A DNA stretch of 64,000 nucleotides from Deinococcus cellulosilyticus NBRC 106333 = KACC 11606 (lineage in GTDB: Bacteria > Deinococcota > Deinococci > Deinococcales > Deinococcaceae): the NCBI RefSeq assembly GCF_007990775.1, contig NZ_BJXB01000004.1:1-64000 (forward strand), in the 5' to 3' direction. Shown piece after piece: positions 25,329-33,260 of the stretch (position 1 is the stretch's first letter; every line of letters begins with the position of its first letter). The notes below the pieces were generated by a model. That model was not told the DNA's origin, ran no database searches, and saw only the letters and a list, made by a program, of their open reading frames with translations. A program made the translations under genes and the position numbers.

Positions 25329-25976
25329 TCAAGACTGCCCTGGTGCCTCTGCAAGAAGCGCCCTCACCTCGTCATCCCCAACCTCACTGAAGTCCAGATA
25401 CCACCTGCCCACAGCCTCATAAGGATCAGGGACCTGCAGGCAGATCACTTCATCTGCCTGTACCTGCAAAGCCTCAAGGGCCTCTCTGGAACTGTGGGGA
25501 ACAGCAACCACCACCCGCGCCGCACCCAGTTGTTTTGCCAGCAGAACAGCAGCTTGCATGGTCGCTCCGGTGGCCACCCCATCATCCACCAGAAAAACGG
25601 TGGAACCCTCCAGGTTCAGTTGAGGTCGGTTGCCACGGTAAAGCCTTTCCCTGCGCTGCAACTCCTGCAACTCACGCTGTCGCACCGGTTCCAGACCAAC
25701 ATCTGTCAGGTGAAAGTGATCCACGATGTCCCGGTTGAGGACCTCCACCCCTCCTGATCCGATGGCCCCGGCAGCCAGTTCCTCCCATCCGGGCACCCCG
25801 AGTTTGCGCACCACCAGCACATCCAGCGGAACCTTCAGGCTGTGGGCGATGGGGGCAGCCACGGGGACTCCCCCTCTGGGCAGGGCCAGGACCAGCCCCT
25901 TCCGGTCTGTGGATTGCAGGCAGATGGTCTCTGCAAGTGCCTCCCCTGCTTTCTGACGGTCCGCAAATCGCTTCAT
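25329..25976 (-). CDS. Phosphoribosyltransferase-domain protein
   Basis: 215 residues with a type-I PRTase fold. The PRPP loop is VFLVDDGVATGATM (127-140), and the hood begins LALPRGGVPVAAPIA. This stand-alone group is often predicted to act on nucleobases or nucleosides, or to be coupled with alpha/beta-hydrolase dienelactone domains; here no fusion is present. It is a single gene facing the same way as the dehydrogenase upstream but 90 bp away, so possibly separate. The exact substrate is unknown. Confidence 0.85.
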   Translation of the reverse strand: MKRFADRQKAGEALAETICLQSTDRKGLVLALPRGGVPVAAPIAHSLKVPLDVLVVRKLGVPGWEELAAGAIGSGGVEVLNRDIVDHFHLTDVGLEPVRQRELQELQRRERLYRGNRPQLNLEGSTVFLVDDGVATGATMQAAVLLAKQLGAARVVVAVPHSSREALEALQVQADEVICLQVPDPYEAVGRWYLDFSEVGDDEVRALLAEAPGQS

Positions 25977-26067
25977 GGCTCACCTCGCTTGCTTCAGCAT
26001 CCCTGATTGCGGGTGTACCTTCAGTCCAGAACCGCACAAAGTGCATTTGAGGGTGTGGCCTTGCCGA

Positions 26068-27138
26068 TCAGACATCCACCATGACTTTCATGGAGACATG
26101 CTTGAATTCATCTGCGAAAGACAGTGCCTCACCGGCCTGATCCAGAGGGTAACGGTGGGTGACCATGCGGTCCAGATTCACCCGGCCTTCTTCCACCAGA
26201 CGCAGGGCTGCAGGGTAACAGTTGGCGTATCGGAAGATGCCCCGGATGTCCACCTCGCGGGAGGCTGCCGCCACCAGATCAAGCTCCACCTGAGGATTGG
26301 GCGGCAACCCGACCAGCACCACCACCCCTCCGGGCCGGGCAGCAAGCATGCTCTGCTGGCAGGTCCTTAAGTTCCCTGCGGTTTCAAAGACCACATCTGC
26401 CCCACTGTGGGATTCGGGCAGGTTCCGCCGGGTGATCTCCCTGATGCGTGCCAGAACATCTTCATGGCGTGCGTTGATGGTGTGGGTGGCCCCGAGTTCC
26501 CGGATCAGGTCCAGACGGTACTCCTCCAGATCCACGGCAATCAGGGTGGTGGCCCCGGCAGTTTTCGCGGCCTGCAGGGTGGTGCACCCGATGGGCCCTG
26601 CCCCATAAACCACGATGGCATCTCCGGGCTTCACCCCACCACGCTGCACCGACCACACCCCGACCGCCAGCGGCTCGATCAGGGCAGCGGCATCATCTGA
26701 AACGCTGTCGGGAACTCTGAAGACAAAATCTGCAGGCCACTCCAGGTGTTCCACAAAAGCACCATTCACTGGAGGGGTCGCCATGAAGGTCATCTCCGGG
26801 CACAGGTTGTAACGGCCCGATTTGCAGCATTCACAGGTTCTGCAGGGGTATCCTGGCTCCAGCGTCACCCGGTCTCCTGGCTGAAGGTGTTTTACCCCCT
26901 CTCCAATGTCTTCAATCACGCCCATCGATTCATGGCCCAGAATGATCGGAGATTCGACCACAAAAGGTCCGATGCGCCCGTGTGTGAAGTAGTGCACATC
27001 CGACCCGCACACGCCCACCGTGCGAATCCGCACCCGCACATGACCGGGCCGCACGGGTGGAATGGGTCTCTCTTCGATCCTTACATCTCGGATGGCGTGC
27101 AGCACAGCAGCTTTCATGGTGTGGGGTGTGGTTGTCAT
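26068..27138 (-). CDS. Zinc-dependent polyol (sorbitol/xylitol-type) dehydrogenase
   Basis: 356 residues of the medium-chain dehydrogenase family. Catalytic zinc ligands C44 and H69-E70 (LGHESMG) are present; the structural zinc lobe has C99, C102, C105 and C113 at the usual spacing. Rossmann motif GAGPIG and an Asp at the end of the second strand (VDLEEYRL) indicate NAD preference. The closest pattern is sorbitol or xylitol dehydrogenase, oxidising a polyol to a ketose. AGGAGA precedes the start. A strong dyad lies ~120-155 bp upstream (27261-27293). It is not in an obvious sugar operon. Confidence 0.9.
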   Translation of the reverse strand: MTTTPHTMKAAVLHAIRDVRIEERPIPPVRPGHVRVRIRTVGVCGSDVHYFTHGRIGPFVVESPIILGHESMGVIEDIGEGVKHLQPGDRVTLEPGYPCRTCECCKSGRYNLCPEMTFMATPPVNGAFVEHLEWPADFVFRVPDSVSDDAAALIEPLAVGVWSVQRGGVKPGDAIVVYGAGPIGCTTLQAAKTAGATTLIAVDLEEYRLDLIRELGATHTINARHEDVLARIREITRRNLPESHSGADVVFETAGNLRTCQQSMLAARPGGVVVLVGLPPNPQVELDLVAAASREVDIRGIFRYANCYPAALRLVEEGRVNLDRMVTHRYPLDQAGEALSFADEFKHVSMKVMVDV

Positions 27139-27260
27139 TTTCGTGTCTCCTGGAAGAAATGAACTGCCCTCCTGAACAGCAGGAAGGGGGTTGAACCCCG
27201 CCCCCTGCTTCAGGACACATTGACATGGGATTGATCTGTGATCTGACAGAAAAATCCTGA

Positions 27261-27293
27261 TTTACAGTACGATGGACTCGTGTCCATAGTAAA
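27261..27293. promoter_or_regulatory. Inverted repeat before dehydrogenase gene
   Basis: Inner arms ATGGAC (27272) and GTCCAT (27282), outer arms TTTAC (27261) and GTAAA (27289), around a 4-bp centre. It lies between the CoiA-like gene end and the dehydrogenase promoter, and could be an operator or, less likely, a hairpin. Confidence 0.45.
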
Positions 27294-27387
27294 GCACACC
27301 CGCTCTTGAGTTGTCCAGTGGTCGCAGGTGCCCTTTTCCAGCAGACCAGGCAGCCCACCTGTTCCAGACCTCCCAGGCGTCGCACAA

Positions 27388-28404
27388 TCACACCTTCTGC
27401 CCCAGGTTCTTCTGCCAGCTTTCCCAGAACCACTCTTCGGTATGAAATCCTCCACACTTTGAGCACACATGCACATGGCGCTTCTGGCCCGGCACCCAGG
27501 TCACCAGAGGGCCCAGCAGGCCTTTCAGGTTTCTGACCCTTTCAGGTTTGCTGGTGGCAAAAACCACTTCCTCTCCACAATAACGACAGGCCACCAGCAG
27601 CATCACCATCTGCTGGTCCTTCAGGTCCCGGTAATTCAGACCCAGTGCACGCAAATGCTGCACAGCACGTTCTCTGGGGGTGCGTTCCAGTTCCGCAGTG
27701 AGCTGATCCACTGCACTTTTTGAAGTGAGGGCACGCCACTCCTGCACCACCCTGCTCCAGGCCGAATCTGAAACAGGACGCTGATCATTCTCATCCTGCA
27801 ATGCTGCTTCTTCAGGAACCTGCGCACAGTCAGGGCAGAGGGTTTTGCCTGCGGTCATCCCTGCAGGAACCAGGGGTTTGTCCTCCAGAATGTCCTGCAT
27901 GCTCAGGGAAAAGGAACGGATGGCAGATGTTCCTGGCAGCAGATCAGAGCGTGTGCTCTGAATCAGGAACCCGGCCAGCACCTTTTCTTCGTGCAGCAGG
28001 GCAACATCAAACGGGCGCTGCTGGGAATCTGGCACCTGAACGTCTTCTTTCACCTCTGTCCAGGCTTTGACCTTCAGCAGGGTTTCCACCCCTGCCTGTT
28101 CAGCACACCTCCCCTCCACACCTGGACACGGTCTTCCCAGACGGAGGCCTCCAAAAGCCTGCAGATCCTGCAGGAGCCTCAGACGCAATTTTCTGCGGGC
28201 AGCCACAAAAAGCACATCTTGAGGAGGGGCAGCACAGGTGCCTCCTGCAAGATGGACAAAGTGCGCTGGGAAATGGGGCTCGTCCTGCCCAGGCCGTCTG
28301 GCTTTGACAGGCTTACCGCAAACCAGACAGGTGCAAATCTGGTTCTTTCTGGCGGTCAGGGCCGCCACCACCCGACCTTTGTCGTCCAGTGCAAAAGGGA
28401 GCAT
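27388..28404 (-). CDS. CoiA-like nuclease-type protein with zinc ribbons
   Basis: 338 residues. The N-terminus (MLPFALDDKGRVVAALTA, CTCLVCGKPVKARR, PHFPAHFVH) matches the competence-protein CoiA zinc domain. The middle (about residues 110-165, VQVPDSQQRPFDVALL then VLAGFLIQST) fits the restriction-endonuclease-like core of that family, with Asp in the DV motif and Gln in the QST strand. The C-terminus carries a further zinc ribbon (CRYCGEE and CSKCGGFH). CoiA acts during natural transformation and is thought to process incoming DNA. Its ATG overlaps the stop of an SF1 helicase gene by one base, so a joint job on DNA ends is likely. The assignment is by motif, not search. Confidence 0.6.
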   Translation of the reverse strand: MLPFALDDKGRVVAALTARKNQICTCLVCGKPVKARRPGQDEPHFPAHFVHLAGGTCAAPPQDVLFVAARRKLRLRLLQDLQAFGGLRLGRPCPGVEGRCAEQAGVETLLKVKAWTEVKEDVQVPDSQQRPFDVALLHEEKVLAGFLIQSTRSDLLPGTSAIRSFSLSMQDILEDKPLVPAGMTAGKTLCPDCAQVPEEAALQDENDQRPVSDSAWSRVVQEWRALTSKSAVDQLTAELERTPRERAVQHLRALGLNYRDLKDQQMVMLLVACRYCGEEVVFATSKPERVRNLKGLLGPLVTWVPGQKRHVHVCSKCGGFHTEEWFWESWQKNLGQKV

Positions 28405-29975
28405 CAGCGCAGCACCCCGGCAAGGCTTTCATGGAGGGGTTCCTCCACCAGATACAGGGCGTCTTTTGACCGGGTGAGGGCCACAAACTGCACGCACTGC
28501 TCCCCTTTCAGGGCTTCCGGGGTGAGGGCGTATGCGGCAGTCATCTTCTCTGGGTGCAGCAAAAAGACCCTGTTGGCTTCCAGGCCTTTGGCAGAATGCA
28601 CCGTGCTGAGCGTGATGAAATTGCGGTCCACGGAAACCATGCTCTGCAGGTAAGTTCTGGCTGCAGCCAGCGAGTGGTGGCCCTGCTCAAAAGCCGTGAT
28701 GGCCAGGTGCATCACCGAATCAATGCGGTCCCGGAGTTCCAGGGTCTTCTTGAGGGTCACTTTCGGGTCAAGCCTCGCCATCCTCAGACGCCTTTCCTCC
28801 TGCACCCTGAACGCATCCCCCTTCTGGCGGATGTTTTCTGGGTGAAACGCAGTATCTGCAAAAAGCTGATCCAGCATCCTGAGGAGCTGGTCGGTGAAAT
28901 CCCCCTTGCGCAGCCTGGGCCGCTTGCCCATCTGGATGAGCTCGTGGTACATGCTCGCCAGTGGAGCGTTGTACCTGCAAAGCACCAGATCCCCCTCTGC
29001 CACCGACCTCAGGAAATAAGGTTCGGTGACGTGCTTCACGGTGCCCATTTTCGCTCCGGGCTGTGCCCGCATCTGGGGGGAGAAGTGGCGGGCCAGCTTC
29101 ACATGCAACTGTGGACAGCGGTAACTGGTGTTCAGGGGGAGGACCGTGGCCTTCAGGATCTGCTGCACGTGCTTCAGGGAATGGCTGTCTGCCCCGGCGA
29201 AACCATAGATCGCCTGACGGTCATCTCCCACAAAGATGCTGCGGCCCCCTTCGTGGATCAGTCCCAGCGCAAAACGCAACTGCAATGGGCTGAGGTCCTG
29301 CGCCTCATCCACCAGCAGAAAGTCCACCCGACGGTAATCCAGCTTTGTCGCCACCGGAACGTACAGCATGTCCTCGAAGTCCACCCATCCGCGACCTTCC
29401 ACCTTGCGGATGCCCTCTTTGAGGAGCAACGGAAGCCGCCACAAACACCATTTCGTCACCTCCTCCGAGTCGGGTTCACGCAGGTCAAAACGGGCTCCCG
29501 CCCGCCGGACCTGCATGGGATCTTCGGGTGGGGTGAAAGTCATGCGAACCACCCGCTGCAAACCCACCAGGTACTCGGTGGCCTGGTAGGTGTCCTCCCG
29601 GGTGAAAAAAACGGGCACCCCCTCTTTCTCCTGCATGGACCGGGTGAGCAGCGTGCGGTACTTCTGGCTGTCTGGACGGTGCTGCGTCGCCTGAGGGTAA
29701 AAAGTCTTGATCACCTGATACCCCAGGCTGTGCAGGGTCGCGACCTTCACATGATCGGGAAGCCTTCCGGTCAACTCCTCCACAATGGCCTTGCTGAACG
29801 CACAGTACTGGATTTCCAGATCAGGGGGCAGAACCCTGGCGATCATTTCCAGCGTGGTGGTTTTGCCGCTTCCTGCTGTTGCCCGCACCACCCCATGCCC
29901 CATGCCGGAACGCACCCAGGAAAGGATGCGTTCTTGTTCAGGACTCGGGCGCAGGGTCATCTGAGGGCTCATCAT
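28404..29975 (-). CDS. SF1 UvrD/Rep-like helicase
   Basis: About 523 residues from the first of two adjacent ATGs (29975); the frame is open to 30056. No ribosome binding site is seen, so a leaderless start is possible. Motifs: Q-motif SPEQERILSW, Walker A ATAGSGKTT (K38), Ia-like YCAFSKAIVEEL, Walker B LLVDEAQDL (D223), III GDDRQAIYGFAGAD, and C-terminal STVHSAKGLEANRVFLL with VQFVALTRSKDALYLV. It is much shorter than UvrD or PcrA (~720), lacking large 1B/2B insertions. It is coupled to a CoiA-like gene by the overlapping TGATG. Role inferred: unwinding for repair, DNA uptake or defence. Confidence 0.85.
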   Translation of the reverse strand: MMSPQMTLRPSPEQERILSWVRSGMGHGVVRATAGSGKTTTLEMIARVLPPDLEIQYCAFSKAIVEELTGRLPDHVKVATLHSLGYQVIKTFYPQATQHRPDSQKYRTLLTRSMQEKEGVPVFFTREDTYQATEYLVGLQRVVRMTFTPPEDPMQVRRAGARFDLREPDSEEVTKWCLWRLPLLLKEGIRKVEGRGWVDFEDMLYVPVATKLDYRRVDFLLVDEAQDLSPLQLRFALGLIHEGGRSIFVGDDRQAIYGFAGADSHSLKHVQQILKATVLPLNTSYRCPQLHVKLARHFSPQMRAQPGAKMGTVKHVTEPYFLRSVAEGDLVLCRYNAPLASMYHELIQMGKRPRLRKGDFTDQLLRMLDQLFADTAFHPENIRQKGDAFRVQEERRLRMARLDPKVTLKKTLELRDRIDSVMHLAITAFEQGHHSLAAARTYLQSMVSVDRNFITLSTVHSAKGLEANRVFLLHPEKMTAAYALTPEALKGEQCVQFVALTRSKDALYLVEEPLHESLAGVLR

Positions 29976-30052
29976 ACAGACAGCACAGCGGTCAGTGAAA
30001 CCAGTGTACTGCGGAACTCTGAGCAGCACACTTGAGTGGTTCACAGTGCGGA

Positions 30053-30397
30053 TCAACCCGCAGCACTGCCCGAAACATCAAGCATCCTGAAATGAAGCCT
30101 CAGGAGGCACCCATGGGCCAGACGAATGTCCTCTGGTCCACTGCTTTTTTGCAGGTGCTGGTGGGCCCTCGCCACCTGGGTGAGCACCTCATCGCGGCGG
30201 AAATGAAACAGGATCACCGACCAGCGCTCCCACCGTCTCAGGTGCGATTGATCGATTTTCGGTTGCAGGTCCATCAAAAGCCGATGGCTGGTTTCCAGGC
30301 GGCAGTGCACTTCACTCAGGGTCAAGGTGGGGTCATCACGGGTGAGCAGGTGCAGCACATGTTTCAGGTGCCTTCGGACCCAGAAGAGTTTCAGCAC
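30053..30397 (-). CDS. Hypothetical basic helical protein
   Basis: 114 residues, GTG start, rich in Leu, His and Arg, with amphipathic helices (VHCRLETSHRLLMDL, VILFHFRRDEVLTQVARAHQHL). It ends 78 bp before the helicase start on the same strand, so it may share a transcript. No family recognised. The composition looks coding, but the ribosome binding site is weak, so it could be spurious. Confidence 0.45.
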   Translation of the reverse strand: MLKLFWVRRHLKHVLHLLTRDDPTLTLSEVHCRLETSHRLLMDLQPKIDQSHLRRWERWSVILFHFRRDEVLTQVARAHQHLQKSSGPEDIRLAHGCLLRLHFRMLDVSGSAAG

Positions 30398-30476
30398 CCT
30401 TTCAGTGTACCCAGTGTCCCTGACGGGGTTCTGACCACCGATCAGCTTTTGGTCAGCTTTCTCATTTTCAGTTCAG

Positions 30477-30491
30477 TGCGTCTCAGACGCA
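30477..30491. promoter_or_regulatory. Perfect 15-bp palindrome, candidate operator
   Basis: TGCGTCTCAGACGCA, symmetric about its central base, ~70 bp before the small membrane gene at 30560 and ~80 bp before the minus-strand gene ending at 30053. It could control either. Confidence 0.45.
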
Positions 30492-30559
30492 TTTCAGTCC
30501 GAGGGTGTACTTTGAAACCAGGAAAGGTGCAAGGGTCTGACCCCAGGAGGTGATGCAAA

Positions 30560-30715
30560 GTGCTGTTCTTGATTTCCCTTCTCATTGGATTGATTCTCGG
30601 ATGTCTCATTGGTGGCGTGGTCCTGCTCATGGCCAGAAGCATCACCCCCAGCCTTCACACAGGAGATGCACTGGAACTGGAGCCCCGGAAGCAGACCACA
30701 CCCAGCTGGATTTGA
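30560..30715 (+). CDS. Small single-pass membrane protein, 51 residues
   Basis: The GTG start is preceded by AGGAGGTGAT, a nearly ideal ribosome binding site at 5-6 nt. One transmembrane helix occupies residues ~2-24 (LFLISLLIGLILGCLIGGVVLL), with Gly spaced as in a glycine zipper. It is followed by a short polar cytoplasmic or periplasmic tail rich in Thr, Pro and Glu. A canonical terminator follows 25 bp later, and a palindrome lies upstream, so this is a complete small transcription unit. It resembles no family I can name; a regulatory or stress peptide is possible. Confidence 0.7.
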   Translation: MLFLISLLIGLILGCLIGGVVLLMARSITPSLHTGDALELEPRKQTTPSWI

Positions 30716-30739
30716 AACGCTGTTTTTGAAGTCTCAGAC

Positions 30740-30768
30740 ATCCGCAAAGTCAAACTTGCGGATTTTTT
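30740..30768 (+). terminator. Intrinsic terminator of the small membrane gene
   Basis: Stem ATCCGCAA/TTGCGGAT with an 8-nt loop and a T-tract. Confidence 0.85.
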
Positions 30769-30819
30769 CTGGCTTCATGGAACCCCAGGAGCCAGAAAGG
30801 CTATGCAACCCGTGGTCCT

Positions 30820-31152
30820 TCAGGCGGCTCTGGGCCACCAGGCGATCACAGCAGCACCCATGAGGGCAATGCATGCTCCCACCAGGCTGGGCGTGTCCGG
30901 GGTTTTCCCATCCACCATCCAGCCCCACAGGAGGGACAGCACGATGAACAGGCCACCGTAGGCGGCATACACCCGGCCAAAATCCAGCACGGTGGGCTGC
31001 AAGGTGGGCAAAATCCCGTACAGGATCAGGATCAGGCCACCCAGCAGACCGACCCACACCGGTTTGCCTTCGCGCAGCCAGATCCAGACCAGGTACCCTC
31101 CACCAATCTCAGCAAGGCCTGCCAGCAGGAACAAAAGAATCGACTTGAACAT
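30820..31152 (-). CDS. ynfA: YnfA/UPF0060 family membrane protein
   Basis: 110 residues, four transmembrane helices, with the family's conserved opening LLFLLAGLAEIGGGYLVW and RVYAAYGGLFIVLSLLWGW. UPF0060 proteins are distant relatives of the small multidrug resistance transporters and are often reported near metal-resistance genes. Here it is the last gene of a minus-strand run (MerR, Cys-rich peptide, MerF/T-like protein), starting 28 bp after the transporter-like gene. The start has a weak site, consistent with coupling. The transported substrate is unknown. Confidence 0.93.
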   Translation of the reverse strand: MFKSILLFLLAGLAEIGGGYLVWIWLREGKPVWVGLLGGLILILYGILPTLQPTVLDFGRVYAAYGGLFIVLSLLWGWMVDGKTPDTPSLVGACIALMGAAVIAWWPRAA

Positions 31153-31180
31153 CCGTTCTTTATATCAGGTGACGGGACAT

Positions 31181-31435
31181 TCAGGTCCGTTGTCTGCGGG
31201 ACCTCCACCACAAGGCAAAGAGCACCACCACCACCCCGATGAACAGCAGCACCAGGTCGTATTTCCTGCCCCATGCGAGGAGGCTGCTCAAACCGAATCC
31301 TGCTCCTGCTGCAAACAGGACCGGGGCCAGGCCACAGCACAGGATGCCACACGCACCCACCCCCAGAATCCCCAGCCACCCAAGAAGTTTGCCCGGTTTG
31401 TGGGGTGGAACTTTGCATGCGGGACCTTCATTCAT
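31181..31435 (-). CDS. Small MerF/MerT-like metal transporter
   Basis: 84 residues with two transmembrane helices (~17-40 and ~58-77). The first helix carries a Cys pair (CGILCCGL), as MerT/MerF proteins do in their first helices, and one more Cys lies near the N-terminus (PACKV). The length fits MerF (~80) better than MerT (~116). It overlaps the upstream Cys-rich ORF by 8 nt and is followed by YnfA. The MerR gene just upstream supports a metal role, mercury or another soft metal. Identification is by layout, not sequence identity. Confidence 0.6.
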   Translation of the reverse strand: MNEGPACKVPPHKPGKLLGWLGILGVGACGILCCGLAPVLFAAGAGFGLSSLLAWGRKYDLVLLFIGVVVVLFALWWRSRRQRT

Positions 31436-31574
31436 CCTGGGCCTCCGGGAGGGTGCACAGGGCGGTGCTGTTTTCGCAGCACACCAGGGGGGTGTTGCCC
31501 GGGCAGGATCTGGGTGGTTGCACCTCCATGACAGGGGCCGCTGTGGTTTCCTTCTCGTTCATGTTTCGTTCCAT
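31428..31574 (-). CDS. Cys-rich 48-residue peptide, putative metal carrier
   Basis: A short gene reading MERNMNEKETTAAPV followed by a segment with four Cys (C24, C32, C33, C40; local motif LVCCENSTALC). It overlaps the next gene by 8 nt. The Cys spacing suits binding of a soft metal, so it may hand metal to the membrane protein or buffer it, like a small metallochaperone. Two in-frame ATGs (31574, 31562); the MerR-type promoter would begin transcription close to the first. No homologue is recognised. Confidence 0.6.
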   Translation of the reverse strand: MERNMNEKETTAAPVMEVQPPRSCPGNTPLVCCENSTALCTLPEAQDE

Positions 31575-31581
31575 GCCCCAC

Positions 31582-31611
31582 TTTGCACCCTCCCCTCAGG
31601 GGGAGAGTCAA
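31582..31611 (-). promoter_or_regulatory. MerR-type metal-responsive promoter
   Basis: Minus strand: TTGACT (31611-31606), then the dyad CTCCCCCTGAGGGGAG, then a poor -10 (TGCAAA region). The symmetric ACTCTCCCC...GGGGAGGGT form is that of CueR/ZntR/MerR operators. The TTGACT contains the stop codon of the merR gene itself. Confidence 0.65.
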
Positions 31612-32009
31612 GCCTCCGTCAGCAGAATCACGCAACACGGACTGCTGCAATTCAGAGACTCCTGCTCTCTGGCCCAGTCCAGTCGCTTCTGGAGGTCCCC
31701 TTTGAGCTTCTGGATCTGTTGAATCTGCCGTTCGGCTTCCAGAATGTGCCGTTCCAGTTCTGAGATGACGGTGCTGCATTCACCCTCTCCCGAACAACCC
31801 TGCTGCAGGATGGTTTTGATGTCGTGCAGAGACCAGCCAAGTTTCTGGGCCTGCCGGATGAACTGCACTTCCTCGAGTGCCTGCATGGTGTACTGGCGGT
31901 ACTGGCTTTCTGACACTGTGTGGGTGAGCAGGCCCTGGTTGGACCAGAACCGCAGGGTTTTGATGGATTCTCCTGTGCTTCTGGAAAGCTGACCAATGGT
32001 GAAGGACAT
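31608..32009 (-). CDS. MerR-family metalloregulator
   Basis: 133 residues: winged helix (FTIGQLSRSTGESIKTLRFWSNQGLL), dimerising helix (~78-115, HILEAERQIQQIQKLKGDL), and two Cys clusters: CSGEGEC in the metal-loop position near residue 72-78 and a C-terminal CSSPCC. Mercury MerR uses one Cys of the dimer helix and two of the loop, and Cd/Pb sensors add C-terminal Cys, so this set suggests a soft-metal or Cd/Pb/Hg sensor. Immediately downstream is an operator-promoter that overlaps its stop codon. It is the first gene of the metal cluster (31608 down to 30820). Confidence 0.9.
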   Translation of the reverse strand: MSFTIGQLSRSTGESIKTLRFWSNQGLLTHTVSESQYRQYTMQALEEVQFIRQAQKLGWSLHDIKTILQQGCSGEGECSTVISELERHILEAERQIQQIQKLKGDLQKRLDWAREQESLNCSSPCCVILLTEA

Positions 32010-32149
32010 GGCAACAGTTTAATTCCCTCGAAGCAAAGAAGGCAGACAGGCGCTTTCAAGAACAGGATGCTGGAACACTTCAGGGGTGGCGCAACAACAC
32101 CCTGACCCCTGGTGTGGAACTTCTGACTCCAGAAGGTCATCCAAGGGGC

Positions 32150-33151
32150 ATGATTCGCAAAACACTGGTCCCTTTTCTGCTGCTGTGGTCCTCTGCGCAC
32201 GCTCTGGACATGAAAGACCTGGAGAACGCAGCCCGCTATTCCGAAACCCACCGTGGGAGTGCCCTGCTGGTCCTGCAAGACGGCAGGGAGGTTTATGCCC
32301 GTGCCCAGAACGGTTTTTTGCTGGAGCGCACCCATTTCCTGGCGAGTGGCAGCAAGAGCTTTTCCTGTGCCATTGCCGTGGCGCTTCAGGCCGAGGGGAA
32401 ACTGAATCTGGATGAACCGGTCATCCAGACCCTGACCGAATGGAAAATCGATCCCCAGAAAGCCAGCATCACCGCCAGGCAGCTTCTGGGCTTCACCAGT
32501 GGACTCCCTGGCTTCATTGGCCCGAGTCTGGTGCAGTTGAACCGCGACATGTATGGCGCTGCCCTGAATGCCCCACTGCAGTTTCCTCCAGGAGAGCACT
32601 ACACTTATGGAAATGCCCATCTGGCGGTGTTTGGGGCACTTATCGAGCGCAAAACAGGTCAGGATGCTGCCGTGTACCTGCAAAAGCGTGTGCTTGATCC
32701 CATCGGGGTGCAGGCGGTGTGGCAGAGGGACCAGTCCGGGCATCCGAACCTGGCAGGAAGTGCCAGCATGACCGCCAGAGGGTGGGCAAAATATGGTCAG
32801 TTGATCCTCCAGAAAGGCCAGTGGGAAGGCAAAACCATTCTGCCTGCAAAAACCCTGGAAGCCTGCTTCCAGGGAAGTTCTGCCCTCTCCGCCTATGGCC
32901 TCACCTGGTGGCTGAATGTGCCCTTTCAGGGCACCCTCGACGAGGGAGATGAGGTCCCGGTGGGCATTTCCCGTGTGGCAGGAAACCAGCAGCAGATTGC
33001 TCCCAGTGCCCCGAAAAATCTGGTGATGGCCGCAGGAGCCTTCAACCAGAGACTTTACATTCTCCCAGACGAGAAACTGGTGGTGGTGCGCTTTGGAGAA
33101 GGTGGGGAATGGAGCGATGAGACGTTTTTGAAGCTGCTCCTTGGGAAGTGA
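32150..33151 (+). CDS. Exported beta-lactamase-family serine hydrolase
   Basis: 333 residues from 32150 (AAGGGGC upstream), with a signal peptide (MIRKTLVPFLLLWSSAHA). The nucleophile motif SGSK is near residue 75, and YGN in YTYGNAHLAVFG fits the class C Tyr-x-Asn. The third motif is less clear. The family includes class C beta-lactamases, esterases and D-amino-acid peptidases (PBP4/EstB type), so penicillin hydrolysis should not be assumed. Monocistronic: the next gene has its own site. Divergent from the MerR gene across a 140-bp gap. Confidence 0.85.
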   Translation: MIRKTLVPFLLLWSSAHALDMKDLENAARYSETHRGSALLVLQDGREVYARAQNGFLLERTHFLASGSKSFSCAIAVALQAEGKLNLDEPVIQTLTEWKIDPQKASITARQLLGFTSGLPGFIGPSLVQLNRDMYGAALNAPLQFPPGEHYTYGNAHLAVFGALIERKTGQDAAVYLQKRVLDPIGVQAVWQRDQSGHPNLAGSASMTARGWAKYGQLILQKGQWEGKTILPAKTLEACFQGSSALSAYGLTWWLNVPFQGTLDEGDEVPVGISRVAGNQQQIAPSAPKNLVMAAGAFNQRLYILPDEKLVVVRFGEGGEWSDETFLKLLLGK

Positions 33152-33260
33152 CGGAAGGTCATCCATAGGGCTCTGAACTGAATCCAGATTTCTTTTGCTG
33201 TTCCCGTTATGCTGATTTCCAACCCATTGACACGGCATGTGCAATTGAAATGGAGACCCA

